Below, piece by piece: positions 34,691 through 45,849 of a stretch of 64,000 nucleotides of DNA (within the stretch, counting starts at the first letter, position 1; each line of letters opens with the position of its first letter). Under the pieces are notes generated by a model. That model was not told where the DNA came from, searched no databases, and saw nothing but the letters and a program-made list of their open reading frames with translations. The position numbers were made by a program, and so were the translations under genes. Location: NCBI RefSeq assembly GCF_907165205.1, contig NC_058195.1:32322936-32386935 (forward strand). Direction: 5' to 3'. The stretch is from Coccinella septempunctata (lineage: Eukaryota; Arthropoda; Insecta; Coleoptera; Coccinellidae).

Positions 34691-37379
34691 GAAGAAATCC
34701 CTCAAGATAATCTCGTGGAACATAAACGGGATCAACACTCGGAAAGCCGAGATAGAACAAATAATATCAGAAAGACAACCTGATATTATAGCCCTACAGG
34801 AAACAAGAATAAACCGGAACAGAAGACTGAATTTCATGAATTATGAAACATATAGATGTGACAGAATTACAAACACCGGACGAGGAGTAGCAATATTGGT
34901 GAGAACAGATCTGAAACACTACTTTAAAAGTAGATCCGACGAAACACAAGGAAAAACAGAAAAAGTGAGGATTGTTGCCGAATTAAATCGGCAAAGAGTC
35001 GAAATAACCTCGGCGTCTAAGCCACCACAAAACAATCTATTGGAAGAAGAGATGAACAACATGTCGGAAGGATCAAACCCGAAAATCTCCATCGGAGATT
35101 TCAACTGTAAATCCCCATTATGGAATAGCATAACAGAGAATAGAAATGGCAAAAAACTCAAGGATTTCGCCGAAAAACAAAAAGCCATAGTTATTGGACC
35201 AGAGCTACCGACATATCTTGCTTTTGGAAGAGGAATACCAGATGTAATAGATATCGCGATATTGAAAAATATAACTCAAGAATTCTCGATTGAAACTTTG
35301 GAAGATGGAACCTCAAACCACAATCCCGTGGAATTGACAATTGGAGAAGAACCAACAGAAAAACTGCTGGAAATAAGAGAATATACCAATTGGACTAAAT
35401 ACAGCCATTTAATACAATCGGAAATAACAGAAATTCCAACAATAAGCACTCCAGACGATCTGCAATGTGCGGTTGATAAACTGGAAGAGATTATATTGAA
35501 AGCTTACGAAAAAAGCACGAGAAGAGTGAAGAGACCAGCACCAAGTCATCCGCATGGCGATAGGCCTAAAGAAGTAAAAGATCTTATACAAGAAAATCGA
35601 AGACTCAGAAGAATATATAGGATGAACAAAAATGATCTAAATAGAAGGAACCTCAACCGACATAGCCAAGTTCTGAAAAATGCCCTGAAAGATCTAAGAA
35701 CATGCAGATGGAACAAAAGGGTTCAAGAACTGAATACAATCGATCATTCTGCAATGAGAATGCAAAAAAGCCTACGAGGAGAAAAAACTAAAATTCCAGC
35801 CCTACACGGAGAAAGGGGAATGGCGTATACTAATACTGATAAGGCAGATGCATTGGCGGACTCGATCGAACGAGAATCGAGAATAAATTACAGGATAGAC
35901 GACTATAATGAAGATTTGGAAGAACTGGTTGAAGAAATGGATGAATTACCAGCGACTGCTGAAATAGACAAGCCAACATCGCCAAATGAAATCAGGGAAA
36001 TAATTAGAAGTTTGAAGAAGAGGAAAGCTCCCGGAAGCGATAAAATAACGAATGTCATGTTAAAGAAATTACCTAGAAAAGGTATAGCCGCTCTAACAAA
36101 TATCGCGAATAGAATTATGAGGACAGAACACTACCCAGAAAAATGGAAAACAGCAGAAGTCATAGTATTCAATAAATCATTCAAAGAGAAGAAGTTTCCA
36201 CAAAACTACAGACCGATAAGTCTACTGTCGGCGTTAGGAAAAGTAGTAGAAAGAATTATCGCCACGAGGCTAAATGAGGAAACCGAAAATCTGGAACTAA
36301 TACCACCAGAACAGTTCGGATTCAGAATAGAGCATTCAACAGAACAACAATTATTAAGGCTCACAGAGTACATAACAGAGGGATTCCAAAATAAACAAGC
36401 TACAGGTCTTGTTTTACTAGACGTCGCCAGAGCATTCGACAGAGTATGGCATGAAGGATTAATATATAAGATGAGATGTGCTGGATATTCGATCAAAATG
36501 TGCAAGTTGATCAGGAATTATCTCAAAAATAGAAGATTTTACGTAAAAGTGGGAGGAGAATGCTCCTCAACAAGAGATATAGAGGCTGGAGTACCCCAAG
36601 AATCAGTACTTGGGCCACTTCTGTACAACATATACATCCACGATATTCCGAAAAATCCAAGAACCATGCTAACGTTATATGCTGACGAAACAGGCATAGC
36701 AAGTCGACACCGAAACCCTGTAATAATAGAACGAGTTCTACAAGAGTCGATTGACGAAACAAATGACTGGTGCATAAAGTGGAAAATCAAGCTCAATGGA
36801 CAAAAGAGCCAAGCAATATTACTACAGAAGAGAAGACTGCGACCCACAACAAAACTGGATGTTGACGGCGAAGAAATCGACTGGAAAAATGAAGCCAAAT
36901 ATTTAGGAATAACGCTTGACAAAGGACTTACCTGGAAAAGTCATATCAAACAAGCAATCGACAAAACGAAAGCAGCGATGAATAGACTCTATCCTCTGAT
37001 AGGAAGAAGAAGCCACATGTCGAAAGAGACAAAATTGAAGATAATCAAAGCCGTTGCTAGGCCTCAACTGACTTATGGATCAGTTGCCTGGGGTTTCGCG
37101 GCAAAGAGCCATATCAAAAGAATTCAGGCCACTGAAAACAAGCTGCTACGATGTGCAATAGATGCACCTTGGTTTGTCAGGAATAGACAGATTTATAAGG
37201 ACCTGAAATGGGAAACCATAACGGAATTCATGAACAGAAAAGCAGAGAAATTATTCGAAACAGCGAAAAACCATCCGAATCAAGAACTCAGGAGACTAGT
37301 GGACTACGACCCAGAGGAAGACAAAAGGAGAATGCGAATTTACCGAAGGAGACCAAGAGATCAATTAAGAAGAGATTAA
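34671..37379 (+). CDS. Jockey-like LINE ORF2, 902 codons, altered active sites
   Basis: It starts MDLTDIRKKSLKIISWNING. Residues 1-~230 are an APE-type endonuclease (SWNING, ALQETRI, GDFNCKSPLWN) and about 440-720 the reverse transcriptase. It ends in the same C-terminal region as the ORF2 at 1-2,196, to which it is similar throughout. Three motifs differ from that copy: the endonuclease SDHNP is SNHNP, the PQG motif reads PQES (about 36,596), and the catalytic YADD is YADE (about 36,679-36,690). The Asp in SDH and the second Asp of YADD normally bind the metal, so this protein is probably inactive, though no stop or frameshift has appeared. It lies in the remains of Y. Confidence 0.85.
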   Translation: MDLTDIRKKSLKIISWNINGINTRKAEIEQIISERQPDIIALQETRINRNRRLNFMNYETYRCDRITNTGRGVAILVRTDLKHYFKSRSDETQGKTEKVRIVAELNRQRVEITSASKPPQNNLLEEEMNNMSEGSNPKISIGDFNCKSPLWNSITENRNGKKLKDFAEKQKAIVIGPELPTYLAFGRGIPDVIDIAILKNITQEFSIETLEDGTSNHNPVELTIGEEPTEKLLEIREYTNWTKYSHLIQSEITEIPTISTPDDLQCAVDKLEEIILKAYEKSTRRVKRPAPSHPHGDRPKEVKDLIQENRRLRRIYRMNKNDLNRRNLNRHSQVLKNALKDLRTCRWNKRVQELNTIDHSAMRMQKSLRGEKTKIPALHGERGMAYTNTDKADALADSIERESRINYRIDDYNEDLEELVEEMDELPATAEIDKPTSPNEIREIIRSLKKRKAPGSDKITNVMLKKLPRKGIAALTNIANRIMRTEHYPEKWKTAEVIVFNKSFKEKKFPQNYRPISLLSALGKVVERIIATRLNEETENLELIPPEQFGFRIEHSTEQQLLRLTEYITEGFQNKQATGLVLLDVARAFDRVWHEGLIYKMRCAGYSIKMCKLIRNYLKNRRFYVKVGGECSSTRDIEAGVPQESVLGPLLYNIYIHDIPKNPRTMLTLYADETGIASRHRNPVIIERVLQESIDETNDWCIKWKIKLNGQKSQAILLQKRRLRPTTKLDVDGEEIDWKNEAKYLGITLDKGLTWKSHIKQAIDKTKAAMNRLYPLIGRRSHMSKETKLKIIKAVARPQLTYGSVAWGFAAKSHIKRIQATENKLLRCAIDAPWFVRNRQIYKDLKWETITEFMNRKAEKLFETAKNHPNQELRRLVDYDPEEDKRRMRIYRRRPRDQLRRD

Positions 37380-37638
37380 AACTTATTGAAAAATTCAATA
37401 AAGTGTTAATCCAATAGAGGATAAACACACAAATCCCAGCACGATAGTGTGCGAGAAGAAAACCGACCAAGAGATGAACGGTTTATAGGCAAATGCCTGG
37501 AACCAAAATTCAAGAAGCAGTAGGGTTTTTAGTGGGTCTCGAGCTCAGGAGAGTGAGAAACCCCACACTGTTCCCCCTCAGGAGTTAAGGGCGGTTCGTC
37601 TGTCTTGCAGATTTTCCCCCTGCTACACCAAAAAAAAA
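37380..37638 (+). mobile_element. 3' UTR and poly(A) of the second Jockey-like LINE
   Basis: It shares the GGGTCTCGAGCTCAGGAG, CCCCACACTGTTCCCCCTC and GCAGATTTTCCCCCTGC blocks with 2,340-2,446 and ends in a short A run (about 37,629-37,638). Confidence 0.85.
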
Positions 37639-38580
37639 AGGTGCTTCACGCCCCAATCAAAAAGAACGCGTCGGTGCTCGAGCGAGATGCACCGGAGCTG
37701 CCCAGGAGCTGCTCAAACGGTCAAAAATAAAGCGTAATATGTGTCAACACGTCTGCAATACCGAGATTAATCATCTGTATGAAAATCTGACCGCTGTGAC
37801 CTTGCGTCACGTCCGAATTGTCAGTCTTTTGAAAAGTAGCTTCCTTTGGGTTCAATTAACATATCCTCTAAAAATCTGACACGCTCGAATTTTTTTTTGT
37901 CATTTTCAACTCTTTCAAACGACCAGCTTTACCAGGCAAGCTGATACACGTAGGGCATATACAGTGTCTCAATCTGACACGCTCTAGTGTGTACACCTAA
38001 CGATTTTTTTTATATCTTTGAAAACCTGCAGACGCTTTCTCCACTGCTGAAAGTGCATACATCATAGAACCTTTTTTTCACCATCTAATCTTCAAAATCC
38101 ACTAGGTTTCCACGACGCTCGAGTAAATCCCGATTTAGCATCGTCGGCTTCCCAACTACGGTAGTCTTCAAAGATATTTTTTATAATTATCATGCGCGAC
38201 TTCCGAGAGGAACGTTCATTTGCAGATGTCGAGCATTAATCAGACTCTGAGGCAGAGTATTTAATAGGCTGTGACTAGTGTCCCGACTCGGGACTCGTGT
38301 CCAGTCCCGAGTGACGTCATTAAACACGGTACTGATATTCGATCCCGTATTCAACGATGCACTGGTGCTTTGAAATTATTAAGCAGTGAAAGGAGTAGCG
38401 AAAAACTCAATTTTCAGTACAAATCCTAAGCCTATATACCCAGTCAAATAGAAACAATGATTCATATTTCAATCGTGCATGTAGATATGAGTTGTTTAAA
38501 GAGAAGAGAAGAGAAACCAGCATTTGACGTACTTGCTGGGCTATATGGATCTCTGGGAAGTGGGAAGCCGCTGATAGTTT
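37639..38580. other. no gene identified; moderately GC-richer segment
   Basis: It begins GGTGCTTCACGCCCC; a partly similar stretch (GGTGCTTCATGCACCGG) is at about 39,810. It contains a small inverted repeat GTCCCGACTCGGGAC near 38,280. No continuation of Y pol was recognised. Confidence 0.35.
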
Positions 38581-38584
38581 AGTA

Positions 38585-39082
38585 GAAAATGCAGGTCTCA
38601 CTGGTAAGTGCAACATTTTAATTCAATTTGATTCTATCGAAATCATGAAAGCGTAAATTGAGTTTTCAACTAATACAAAATTCAATTTCAGAATTCTTCA
38701 TTCATTTGGATAGAACCTGCAGACCATATTAACGATAAATAGTTCAACTCGACATTTGGTGTGGTATTGTAAGATGGGCATTGAGCTGGCCCAGGAAAAA
38801 ATGCAAGAAAAGAACTGAAAAGAGAACGTTCAATAATGGATTAATTAATTATGGCTAATAACCAGATCTTTCGATTCTGAAATTTACACAAAAAACTCAC
38901 TGGTAAGTGAATGGAAATCATAAAAGAGTTTATTGAATTTTCAACTTATAAACAATTCACTTTCACAAGCCTCCGTTTAGAAAGGACCTGCGTATTGAAA
39001 GATTGGCCTTGTGCTAGGCAAGAGAGTAATGCAAGAAAATAAATTATCAATCAGATTAATTACTTATGGCTGATAACCTGAG
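38585..39082 (+). ncRNA. tandemly duplicated noncoding unit with splice sites
   Basis: Two related units occur in tandem. Each has CTCACTGGTAAGTG (a strong 5' splice site), then an AT-rich intron-like stretch containing GTTTTCAACT or ATTTTCAACT. Each continues with ACCTGC, a GGCATTGAGCTGGCCCAGG or GGCCTTGTGCTAGGCAAG block, AATGCAAGAAAA, and TTAATTA.TTATGGCT.ATAACC. Unit 1 is about 38,590-38,872 and unit 2 about 38,897-39,082. Unit 1 also has an acceptor, CAATTTCAG. No long reading frame is present. A noncoding transcript or a decayed exon duplication is inferred. Confidence 0.35.
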
Positions 39083-40270
39083 TAGATGAAAGCGAAACTT
39101 TCATTGGAGAAAAAAAGGATTAAACTGAGAAGCCTAGGTAAAAGAAGTAGGACATTTGGAATAATTTACATATAATTGTAAACATAATTTCAAATTAATG
39201 TAAATTTAAATATCTTGTATGAACTAAGTTGTCTGAACTAGCTCGAAAATATATAAGAAGTAATCATGATTATTCTTTTTACATATATGCAAGTTATGTG
39301 TTCCAATAATGTGTGTATATATTTTATAATTTATTGATTTTAAATTATTGATTTTCCTTCACATGTATTTTCAAAATACAATAATATCAAATATAAAACA
39401 TTGTCAGAATTATTTTTGTTTTTCTTGGTAATCAATGTATTATCGTCTCGTTATTTTCATAGGAGAGTATTTGTGACATATTTCACAACCAAATCACTAC
39501 ATATTATAAAAGAAAGTCGCTTCCTGCTGTCTGTCACTATAGAGGGTGTTTTACGAGTAACCGGACAAACGAAAACCCTGAATAGAGGACATTGAGCTGA
39601 GTTCAAAAATATCTCATATATGTGTCTTAGGTACTCCATTTTGGAAATGCAGGGAGTTTTCTTGAAGTTCTCGAAATTTCGTTTGACTATATCTCCTGAT
39701 GTTTTTGGTCGATTCGACAGAAAATTTATTCTCAGGTTTAAGTTTCAATGAAACAAATCATCTAAATTTGAAAAAACTCTGGTCCGGACTCATTAGGCGC
39801 TTTCTTTTTGGTGCTTCATGCACCGGTACAGCTCCGAGCTTCTCGCCCCTGAGCTGTTCCCAAATAAAACGGTTATTAGTGCACCAACTTCGAGCAGCGA
39901 GTTGGACGATCAGCTGGTGAGCAAAATGACAAGAGACAAGTCCGGATTCGCGGTTCTTTGGATTATTTGTTTTCAGTTTGACGTTGAAGTCGTTGATTAT
40001 TAATAAGTTTCACTATTTTTTCGAAAGCTATTGCCATATATTTGGTTGAAAAACTTGTTTTACCGGTGAACTTTACCCTCCCTTTGCTATGAAGAGTAAA
40101 AATATACAAAATACTGGATATGTCTGTAGATATAAAACTTGAAAAAATTATTCAACAATTATTTCATCTGTTGAAGCTTCGTTAATAATCCTCTTTGGTA
40201 AAAGTAGGTAAAGAGTGTTCTGATTTCACAAAAATTCCATTCAAATACGTGAAATATCAACTTATTTGAA
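39083..40270. other. no gene identified
   Basis: AT-rich DNA with a mariner-like GAGGGTGTTTTACGAGTAAC near 39,543 and the GGTGCTTCATGCACCGG block near 39,810. Open frames lack known motifs. Confidence 0.35.
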
Positions 40271-40342
40271 ATGAAATGCTACATTTTCACTGATGGGCGC
40301 TACCAAACTGAAGCTTATCGTTTATTTTTTTTTTTTTTCAAG

Positions 40343-41390
40343 ATGGCTGTTACGTGCAGTAGGTGTTTAAAATCGATAAGTCGTTATGACGATTCAATAC
40401 AATGCTCTAATAATAGTTCTCATCTTTTTCATACACAGTGTGTTAATATAACAGTGGACAAACTGGAGGAATTGAAAAAATCCGGAACAATTAAGTCTTG
40501 GTTCTGTGGAGAATGTTTACCAACCGACATAACCTCTCAAGTGGATTCCGTTGAAGAGAATTGTTCAGAAGTGGGACCATTATCGGCTGAATCTGTCCAT
40601 TGCATTAGGGAGATCTTAGCCAAATCAATCAGTGATCTGTTTACGCCTGTAATGGAGAATCTAAAACTTGAGATTTCTAATCTTCGCCGTGAAGTCTCGA
40701 GCTTAAGAGAACAAAATACAAAATTGATCAAATACATCGAAAATGCTGAAAATAAAGCATCATATACTGAAGTCAAAAAGATTTCTGAACTGGAAAAAAC
40801 AAACCTACAAGTGGAGGTGATATCTAATAAATCTTCTGAAGGACGCGAAAGAACAAGATCTGTTAAGAATTCCGAAGAAATTAGAAAAGAAACTCAGGAA
40901 GTAACTGCTACTGCTAATCCCAAACCTAAAAGTAATAAAACAACAGCTATCAATGGATTTGCCGTGGGTCGGCCTATGTTGGAAGAATCTCAAGCTGTAA
41001 CGGCGTTGACCACTGATGGTTGCAATGATGGTTTCACTGTAGTTCAAAAGGGGAGAAAATCTAACCGATCCAACAGAGGAATATTGGGTACATGTAAGAG
41101 TGATCAAATAGGTACCTATTAAGTCTGCTCCTAAATTGAAACACCTGCATATCTGTAATCTACATCCCACCTTGGCAGAAAATTCAATTGTTGAATACCT
41201 GAATAACTGTGGTATATCTGATATCAAGTGTTTTAAACTGAAGTCAAACAGGCCGGAGGAATATTCTTCCTTTAAGATATCGGTTCCTGAATCTGACTTC
41301 CTAGCGCTGAAGAATCCAGAAATATGGCCAGAGGGGGTTCGTTTGAATGATTTTTTATTTCGTCTAGAGAGGAAGGAAAAAACAACTTAA
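40343..41390 (+). pseudogene. LINE ORF1 with PHD finger, frameshifted
   Basis: The likely start is the ATG at 40,343 (MAVTCSRC). Residues 1-60 form a PHD-type zinc finger (CSRC...CSNNSSHLFHTQC...WFCGEC), followed by a coiled coil (ISNLRREVSSLREQNTKL) and a Lys/Ser-rich part. The frame ends at 41,120-41,122. The C-terminal RNA-binding-like segment (HLHICNLHPTLAENSIVEYL, to 41,390) is in another frame, so one shift near 41,115 breaks the gene. PHD-bearing ORF1 proteins occur in CR1-type LINEs and bind the element RNA. The upstream ATG at 40,271 adds a phenylalanine-rich stretch and is unlikely. Confidence 0.7.
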
Positions 41391-42655
41391 GTAAAAATAT
41401 ATACACCTTGATACACCAAAATTTGCAATTCATAGGAAATTCCTTCAACAAATTGGAAATGTTTGCAAACAGTGTTGACGCTTCGTTTGTGACAGTTACG
41501 GAACATTGGAGGAGTGAAGAAGAACTACCGCATTATAGGCTACAAAATTATGAACTAATATCGGCGTTCAATCGTGTGAGTGGTGCTCATGGAGGATGTG
41601 CGATCTTCAGTAGGAAAGGTATTAATTGCAAGGTGCGCGCTGGGCTTGTCGATTCTGTCCCATATGTATTCGAGTGTAGCGCGATTGAAGCATTTTTTGA
41701 CAGTTTCAAGGTTGTTATTGTTTGCATATATCGCCCATGTACTGGTAGAGCATCTGACGTTGAAATTTTCTTCGAGAATTTGCACAACATACTTGATAAA
41801 CTCACAAGAGAATCGACTAAATACATAATTTCAGGTGATTTCAACATCAATGTTCTCTCACAAAATAATTTTTCTGACAAGTTTATATCTATTCTTGAAA
41901 GTTTCGGTGCTGGGTTAATGATTCATGAACCAATAAGGGTGACTTCTTCGTCTGCGACTTGCCTTGATAACATAATAACAAATATAACGGATGACACTAC
42001 GGCGTGTGTGAAAAATGAATTTCTTTCTGACCATATTGCTCAGGTATTTACTTTCTCTCCATTGTCAAAAAATACGGGTATAAGAAGAAAAATTCGATTG
42101 ATTAACGAGTCAACTATTTTAGCATTCGTGTTATCTTTATCAAGGATGGATTTCAGTTTCATTGTGAGCGATTTTTCCACTAGTGTTGATTCATTATGGG
42201 ACACATTTCATGAAGTTTATAGGAACATTTTCGATGAAGTTTTTCCATTTAAGTTTATTCGAGAAAATAAAAGGCACAAAATTCCTATAACACCCGAAGT
42301 TCAGAAAATTAAACAGCATTTGGATGCTTTGTTCACTATATCGTCTCATAATTCTAAATATGTGAAGGAGTATAAAAGAATCAAATATTTATATGATAAG
42401 AAACTACGAGAAATGAATCAAAACTACTTCAGAACATTAATCAATAATAGTAACAATAAAAGTAAAACCACTTGGAGCATTCTCAAAAGATTGACTGGAA
42501 GAGGTAATTCTGGTAAGAATATTTTCGAAAAAACTAAAGATCTTGAGAACTTGGCAAATACTTTCAGTGAATTCTTTGGGAATGCAAACCTTATACGAGA
42601 TAGAGAAAAAACAAATCGTAATCAAATTGTGAATGATGTGAATAGCAATACATTT

Positions 42656-42657
<2 letters not shown>
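41391..42657 (+). pseudogene. LINE ORF2 fragment: APE-type endonuclease, cut by TA microsatellite
   Basis: The frame is open from the ORF1 stop. It reads IHQNLQFIGNSFNKLEMF, then VTEHWRSEEELPHY, SGDFNINVLSQ, CLDNIITN and LSDHIAQVF, the order of APE-type LINE endonuclease motifs. A linker follows (NKSKTTWSILKRLTG, the usual segment before the reverse transcriptase). Just before the polymerase the frame enters the TA run at 42,657, which accounts for the false IYIYIY tail. The reverse transcriptase does not resume next to it. Similar LINE pieces at 45.1-45.85 and 46.86-47.23 kb could be its displaced 3' half, unproven. Confidence 0.7.

Positions 42658-42715
<58 letters not shown>
42657..42715. 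repeat. (TA)n microsatellite
   Basis: About 59 bases of TA repeats separate the LINE ORF2 fragment from the TTGCGTCC motif array. Confidence 0.95.
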
Positions 42716-42718
<3 letters not shown>

Positions 42719-43026
42719 CATCTGGCATACTTTATTGCGTCCTTTCATAAAGCAACCTTATTGCGTCTCCCAGAAATACGCTACCTAGGTGGAATCTGAT
42801 CGAAGTATATTAATCTACGCAAAAAATTACGTAGTTTGGTCGTTTCAGATCTCAAATATCTTTATTAATAAAGAAGTTGATATACGCACATTATTGCGTC
42901 CTTTCATGGTCCTACCATTAGTGCGTCCGGCGTATATTTTGTTTTCATATGTAGCACAATGCTGCGTCCGAATTTTATTCAATCTTTCACCATTAGCATG
43001 TTGTTGCGTCCAGCGTAGTTGCCACA
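42716..43026 (+). repeat. TTGCGTCC motif array, unit 1
   Basis: Directly after the TA run and TTTA come repeated copies of ATTGCGTCC or close variants at about 42,734, 42,760 (GCGTCT), 42,893, 42,918 (AGTGCGTCC), 42,960 (GCTGCGTCC) and 43,002. Two of them extend to TTATTGCGTCCTTTCAT. The unit closes with TTGCCA at about 43,018. Related units lie at 48,244-48,640 (inverted), 49,437-49,560 and 53,629-53,845. Confidence 0.65.
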
Positions 43027-43503
43027 TATGTTTTAGAATCTGGTACAGTAGGATTATTCGAACTCGATGACGTGATCGTATTATAACATTGGCTCCACCT
43101 CTATATTTATGATGGCTCTCATCCTTAGTTTGTGGACTGCTCACTTGGGGAATCGTGTTTCAGAATGTTTCAAACACTCCTTAAGTGTTTTTTTGTCAAG
43201 AAGAGCTGTGATGATTATGTAATAATTTTAAAAACGTTATATATTTCATTTTCGTTTTTTTTAATAACAAATGAATGTGAGAGAGTGGTGCTCTGGAGAT
43301 AACTTAAATTAGGAATGCATTAACTGCAGAGTTGTTAGTTTATCCTACGTTTATCCTATGAACAATTTGGCAGTCTGGAGAGTCAACTACTCTCTCAGGG
43401 TAGTTAAATGGACGGCGAATGAAATTCTCGAGTTCGATAGAAGAGTTTGAATATGAATCGTAGCCTGCATCCTAGCTCTTCGATATACAAGGAATCTCTT
43501 TGC
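43027..43503. other. no gene identified
   Basis: AT-rich DNA between the motif array and a LINE fragment. No motif was recognised. Confidence 0.4.
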
Positions 43504-43590
43504 TTATAGAAGGACGAAACCATTGAGCATATCCTCAGTGACTGCCCAGCGGCAGACAAGGTTCGCTCAGGCTGGTTCAAGGCGATCTCA
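43504..43590 (+). pseudogene. LINE ORF2 C-terminal scrap
   Basis: KDETIEHILSDCPAADKVR resembles the zinc-knuckle-like end of R1/I-type LINE ORF2 (ETxEHxLxxCP). It is too short to classify further. Confidence 0.45.
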
Positions 43591-44699
43591 TGAACTACTC
43601 CTCCTCTGTTATCACCTCTTCCCTTTGGAAGATGGCACTGGAGGTAGAAGTTTAGCTCTTTGATCTTGTTTGTGTGCCACAATAGACCGCTTTGGTCGCG
43701 GTACTTGCGGTAGCAGGTCTGGGGGATTCGACAGATGCGCTGAACAAACTGTAACTTTAACTCTTCGATACAAAGGATATACTTTCCTCGAATGCAGGAA
43801 GACAGGGGTTTCAAAGTTTGCAATACCAACATTATACACAAAAGTTGGAAATGGAATAAGATTATTGAGAGGTCAAGACCCACTCAAGGGAATAGTAGCT
43901 CATCATAAAATCAAAGTCAAAGAGCTGGAGTGCTTTGGAGAAGCTAATATCCGACATATGAATCGATCTTAAGCTAGGAGGAAAATCTATCACGCCAGCA
44001 AAACAAAAGATATTAGAAAGCCAGATTAGACAAGCAAAACTGAAGTTTTCATTCGAATATCATATGAGTGAACATATACTTTATATATTTCAAGAGATTG
44101 AAAGACCATGACTTGCTGTTAAAATCATCTTCTGCTTCTCTGGAGTCGGCTGAGCTGATGTCGGAAACGGGAGGATTTGTTCATCAAGATGGAGTGATAC
44201 TAGATACTAGAATACTAGGTAGTATAAGAAGAATATAATGCAAGTGGTCACCTCAACATCTTGCAGGGCTAGCCGTGATCGACGAAAACTCTTATGCACA
44301 TCTTGTCCGCTTGCAGAATTCATACTTTATCAGGGTATATAGAGAGACACAATGCGAATTCCTAACTTCCATCTGAGAGAAGTTTATGGCATAGACAAAT
44401 AACCAAAGCTCTCATTTGTACCTCCAAAGACCAAAGCAGTTTTTGAGAATGATAAAGCTCGCATATATTGCAATTAGGCTTTTTCAACAACTTGGCATAT
44501 GCCAAGTTGTTGAAGAAGCGTGTATATACTCGCAAGGGCTCGATAAAGTTCTGCCAGAAAAAGAGCTCAAAGAATTTCTTGTGTCGTATTCCCTTCGCTG
44601 CCAAAAATAATGTGGTAGTGAACGAAGAACAGAAAAGTGAAAAATACAAAGGATCAATGTTCGAACAGGGGGCTTCATACCCAGGGCACAAAGTTTGAA
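43591..44699. other. decayed sequence, no gene identified
   Basis: Several short open stretches, for example WSPQHLAGLAVIDEN near 44,250 and an inverted pair AACTTGGCATATGCCAAGTT near 44,490, but no recognisable domain. Probably LINE debris. Confidence 0.35.
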
Positions 44700-44739
44700 T
44701 GGTAATTCTGATTGAAGAATTTTTAGATCTGAGAACTAA

Positions 44740-44985
44740 TAACGTTACTGAATTGGAGATTATTCTGGCCTGCAGAACTCTGGCAGAATGAAGGACTATC
44801 TCAAGGAAGTGGGGACAGCACCTGGTTCTGTCACTAGGGCAAGAAGAGGGGTTCTGGACGTGACAATGTTCAACGCAGCCTCTAGAAGAGGTGTTAAATC
44901 TTGGGAAATGTTGACCAAACCATCAATCTCTGACCATAGGATAATCGAATATAAAATAACAGAAGAGGAACAGATCCACCATTAA
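44740..44985 (+). pseudogene. R1-like LINE endonuclease fragment
   Basis: GVLDVTMFNAASRRGVKSW followed by ISDHRIIEYKITEEE matches the final part of an R1-clade APE endonuclease (S.iDlT...w.v...SDHr.I.f.i). The catalytic Asp-His pair is present. The frame ends at 44,983-44,985 and the linker decays afterwards. Confidence 0.55.
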
Positions 44986-45119
44986 GATCCATCTGAAGCA
45001 AAACTTACAACAGTTCGAAACTAATTGGCCAAACCTCTCGCATTACGATCTGGAACAAAAAGTCGATCAGGGAATTTTAGAGGCCTTCCACTCCAGTTAT
45101 CCACTCCCGGAAGTTTGAA

Positions 45120-45845
45120 CAAGTGAGGATGCATCTAATTAATCCTATTCGTGTATGGGCTCATGCCGACGATTTCAAAATCTTTGGTGATATAGGCTCT
45201 ACTGAAGACTGCGTTTCCTGCAGCGTGCTTTGTGAACTCATTCTTGATTTGTTGTGGCAGAAATCAACTACCATTGAGCATTTTTGAGTGCAATGTCGCC
45301 ACGTACACCAGGAAAAAGAACTATTTATTGTATAGTTATAGTCTTGATGGCAGCGTTCTGAGCAAAAAAACGGAGATAAAAGATCTTGGCGTTGTTTTGA
45401 TCAAAGTTTTACATTTGTTCCTCATGTTAATCATTTACTTGGTACGAGGCCAAGAATGTATGAATTCATCGTGCGTAATAGCAGAGATTTTCTGAATCAA
45501 TATACGTACTTTGGGGTGACTGCTGACTGCCTCTCTTCTATTGATATGTGGTCTGAATATTTTATTCACAAATAATATATGATATTTGAGCAGTAAATGC
45601 AGTTTAAGCCAATACAATTCTTCTGAAACAACATCGTCAAGGCAGCAACTTATGTGGTGTACTGACACACCGCGTTTCACTAAAATGAGATCTGACTACT
45701 TTTTCAAGTTTTCTGTTCTATTAACCAGTGACAATTTTCAATCATTACAAAATACTTGTAGACTGTGTTGTAATTTCATATACCTACATCAAAGCGCGTC
45801 GCCGCTAGGTGTTCCACTACCTGACCTTGAGAGTGGGTGCTGACT
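45120..45845 (+). pseudogene. LINE reverse transcriptase fragment (palm/thumb)
   Basis: HADDFKIFGDIGSTEDC (near 45,165) is the catalytic ADD region of a LINE polymerase. It is followed, with shifts, by TYTRKKN, LDGSVLSKKTEIKDLGVVF (near 45,345-45,400) and FVPHVNHLLGTRPRMYEFI. This is the normal order palm to thumb. It is broken by several stops. The mariner-type repeat at 45,850 interrupts it, and it resumes at 46,862. Confidence 0.6.
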
Positions 45846-45849
45846 TATG

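Noticed and set aside
37639..38380. Continuation of Y pol after the second Jockey-like LINE
   Set aside because: I looked for reverse transcriptase, RNase H or integrase motifs in all frames and saw none. The Y element appears truncated.
39457..39639. Small open frames near 39.5 kb as genes
   Set aside because: They are short, on both strands, and include a mariner-like end sequence.
40271..40342. Upstream ATG for the PHD-finger ORF1
   Set aside because: It would add a phenylalanine-rich stretch from a T-run. The ATG at 40,343 directly precedes the zinc finger as in related ORF1 proteins.
42716..43026. Regularly spaced short repeats suggesting a CRISPR-like array
   Set aside because: Spacing is irregular, the repeated words are only 9-17 bases and vary, and the context is a eukaryotic transposon-rich region with no cas-like genes.
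43612..43972. Overlapping open frames in 43.6-44.0 kb as a gene
   Set aside because: Three frames are open on both strands with no recognisable domain, no splice-consistent partner and no start context.
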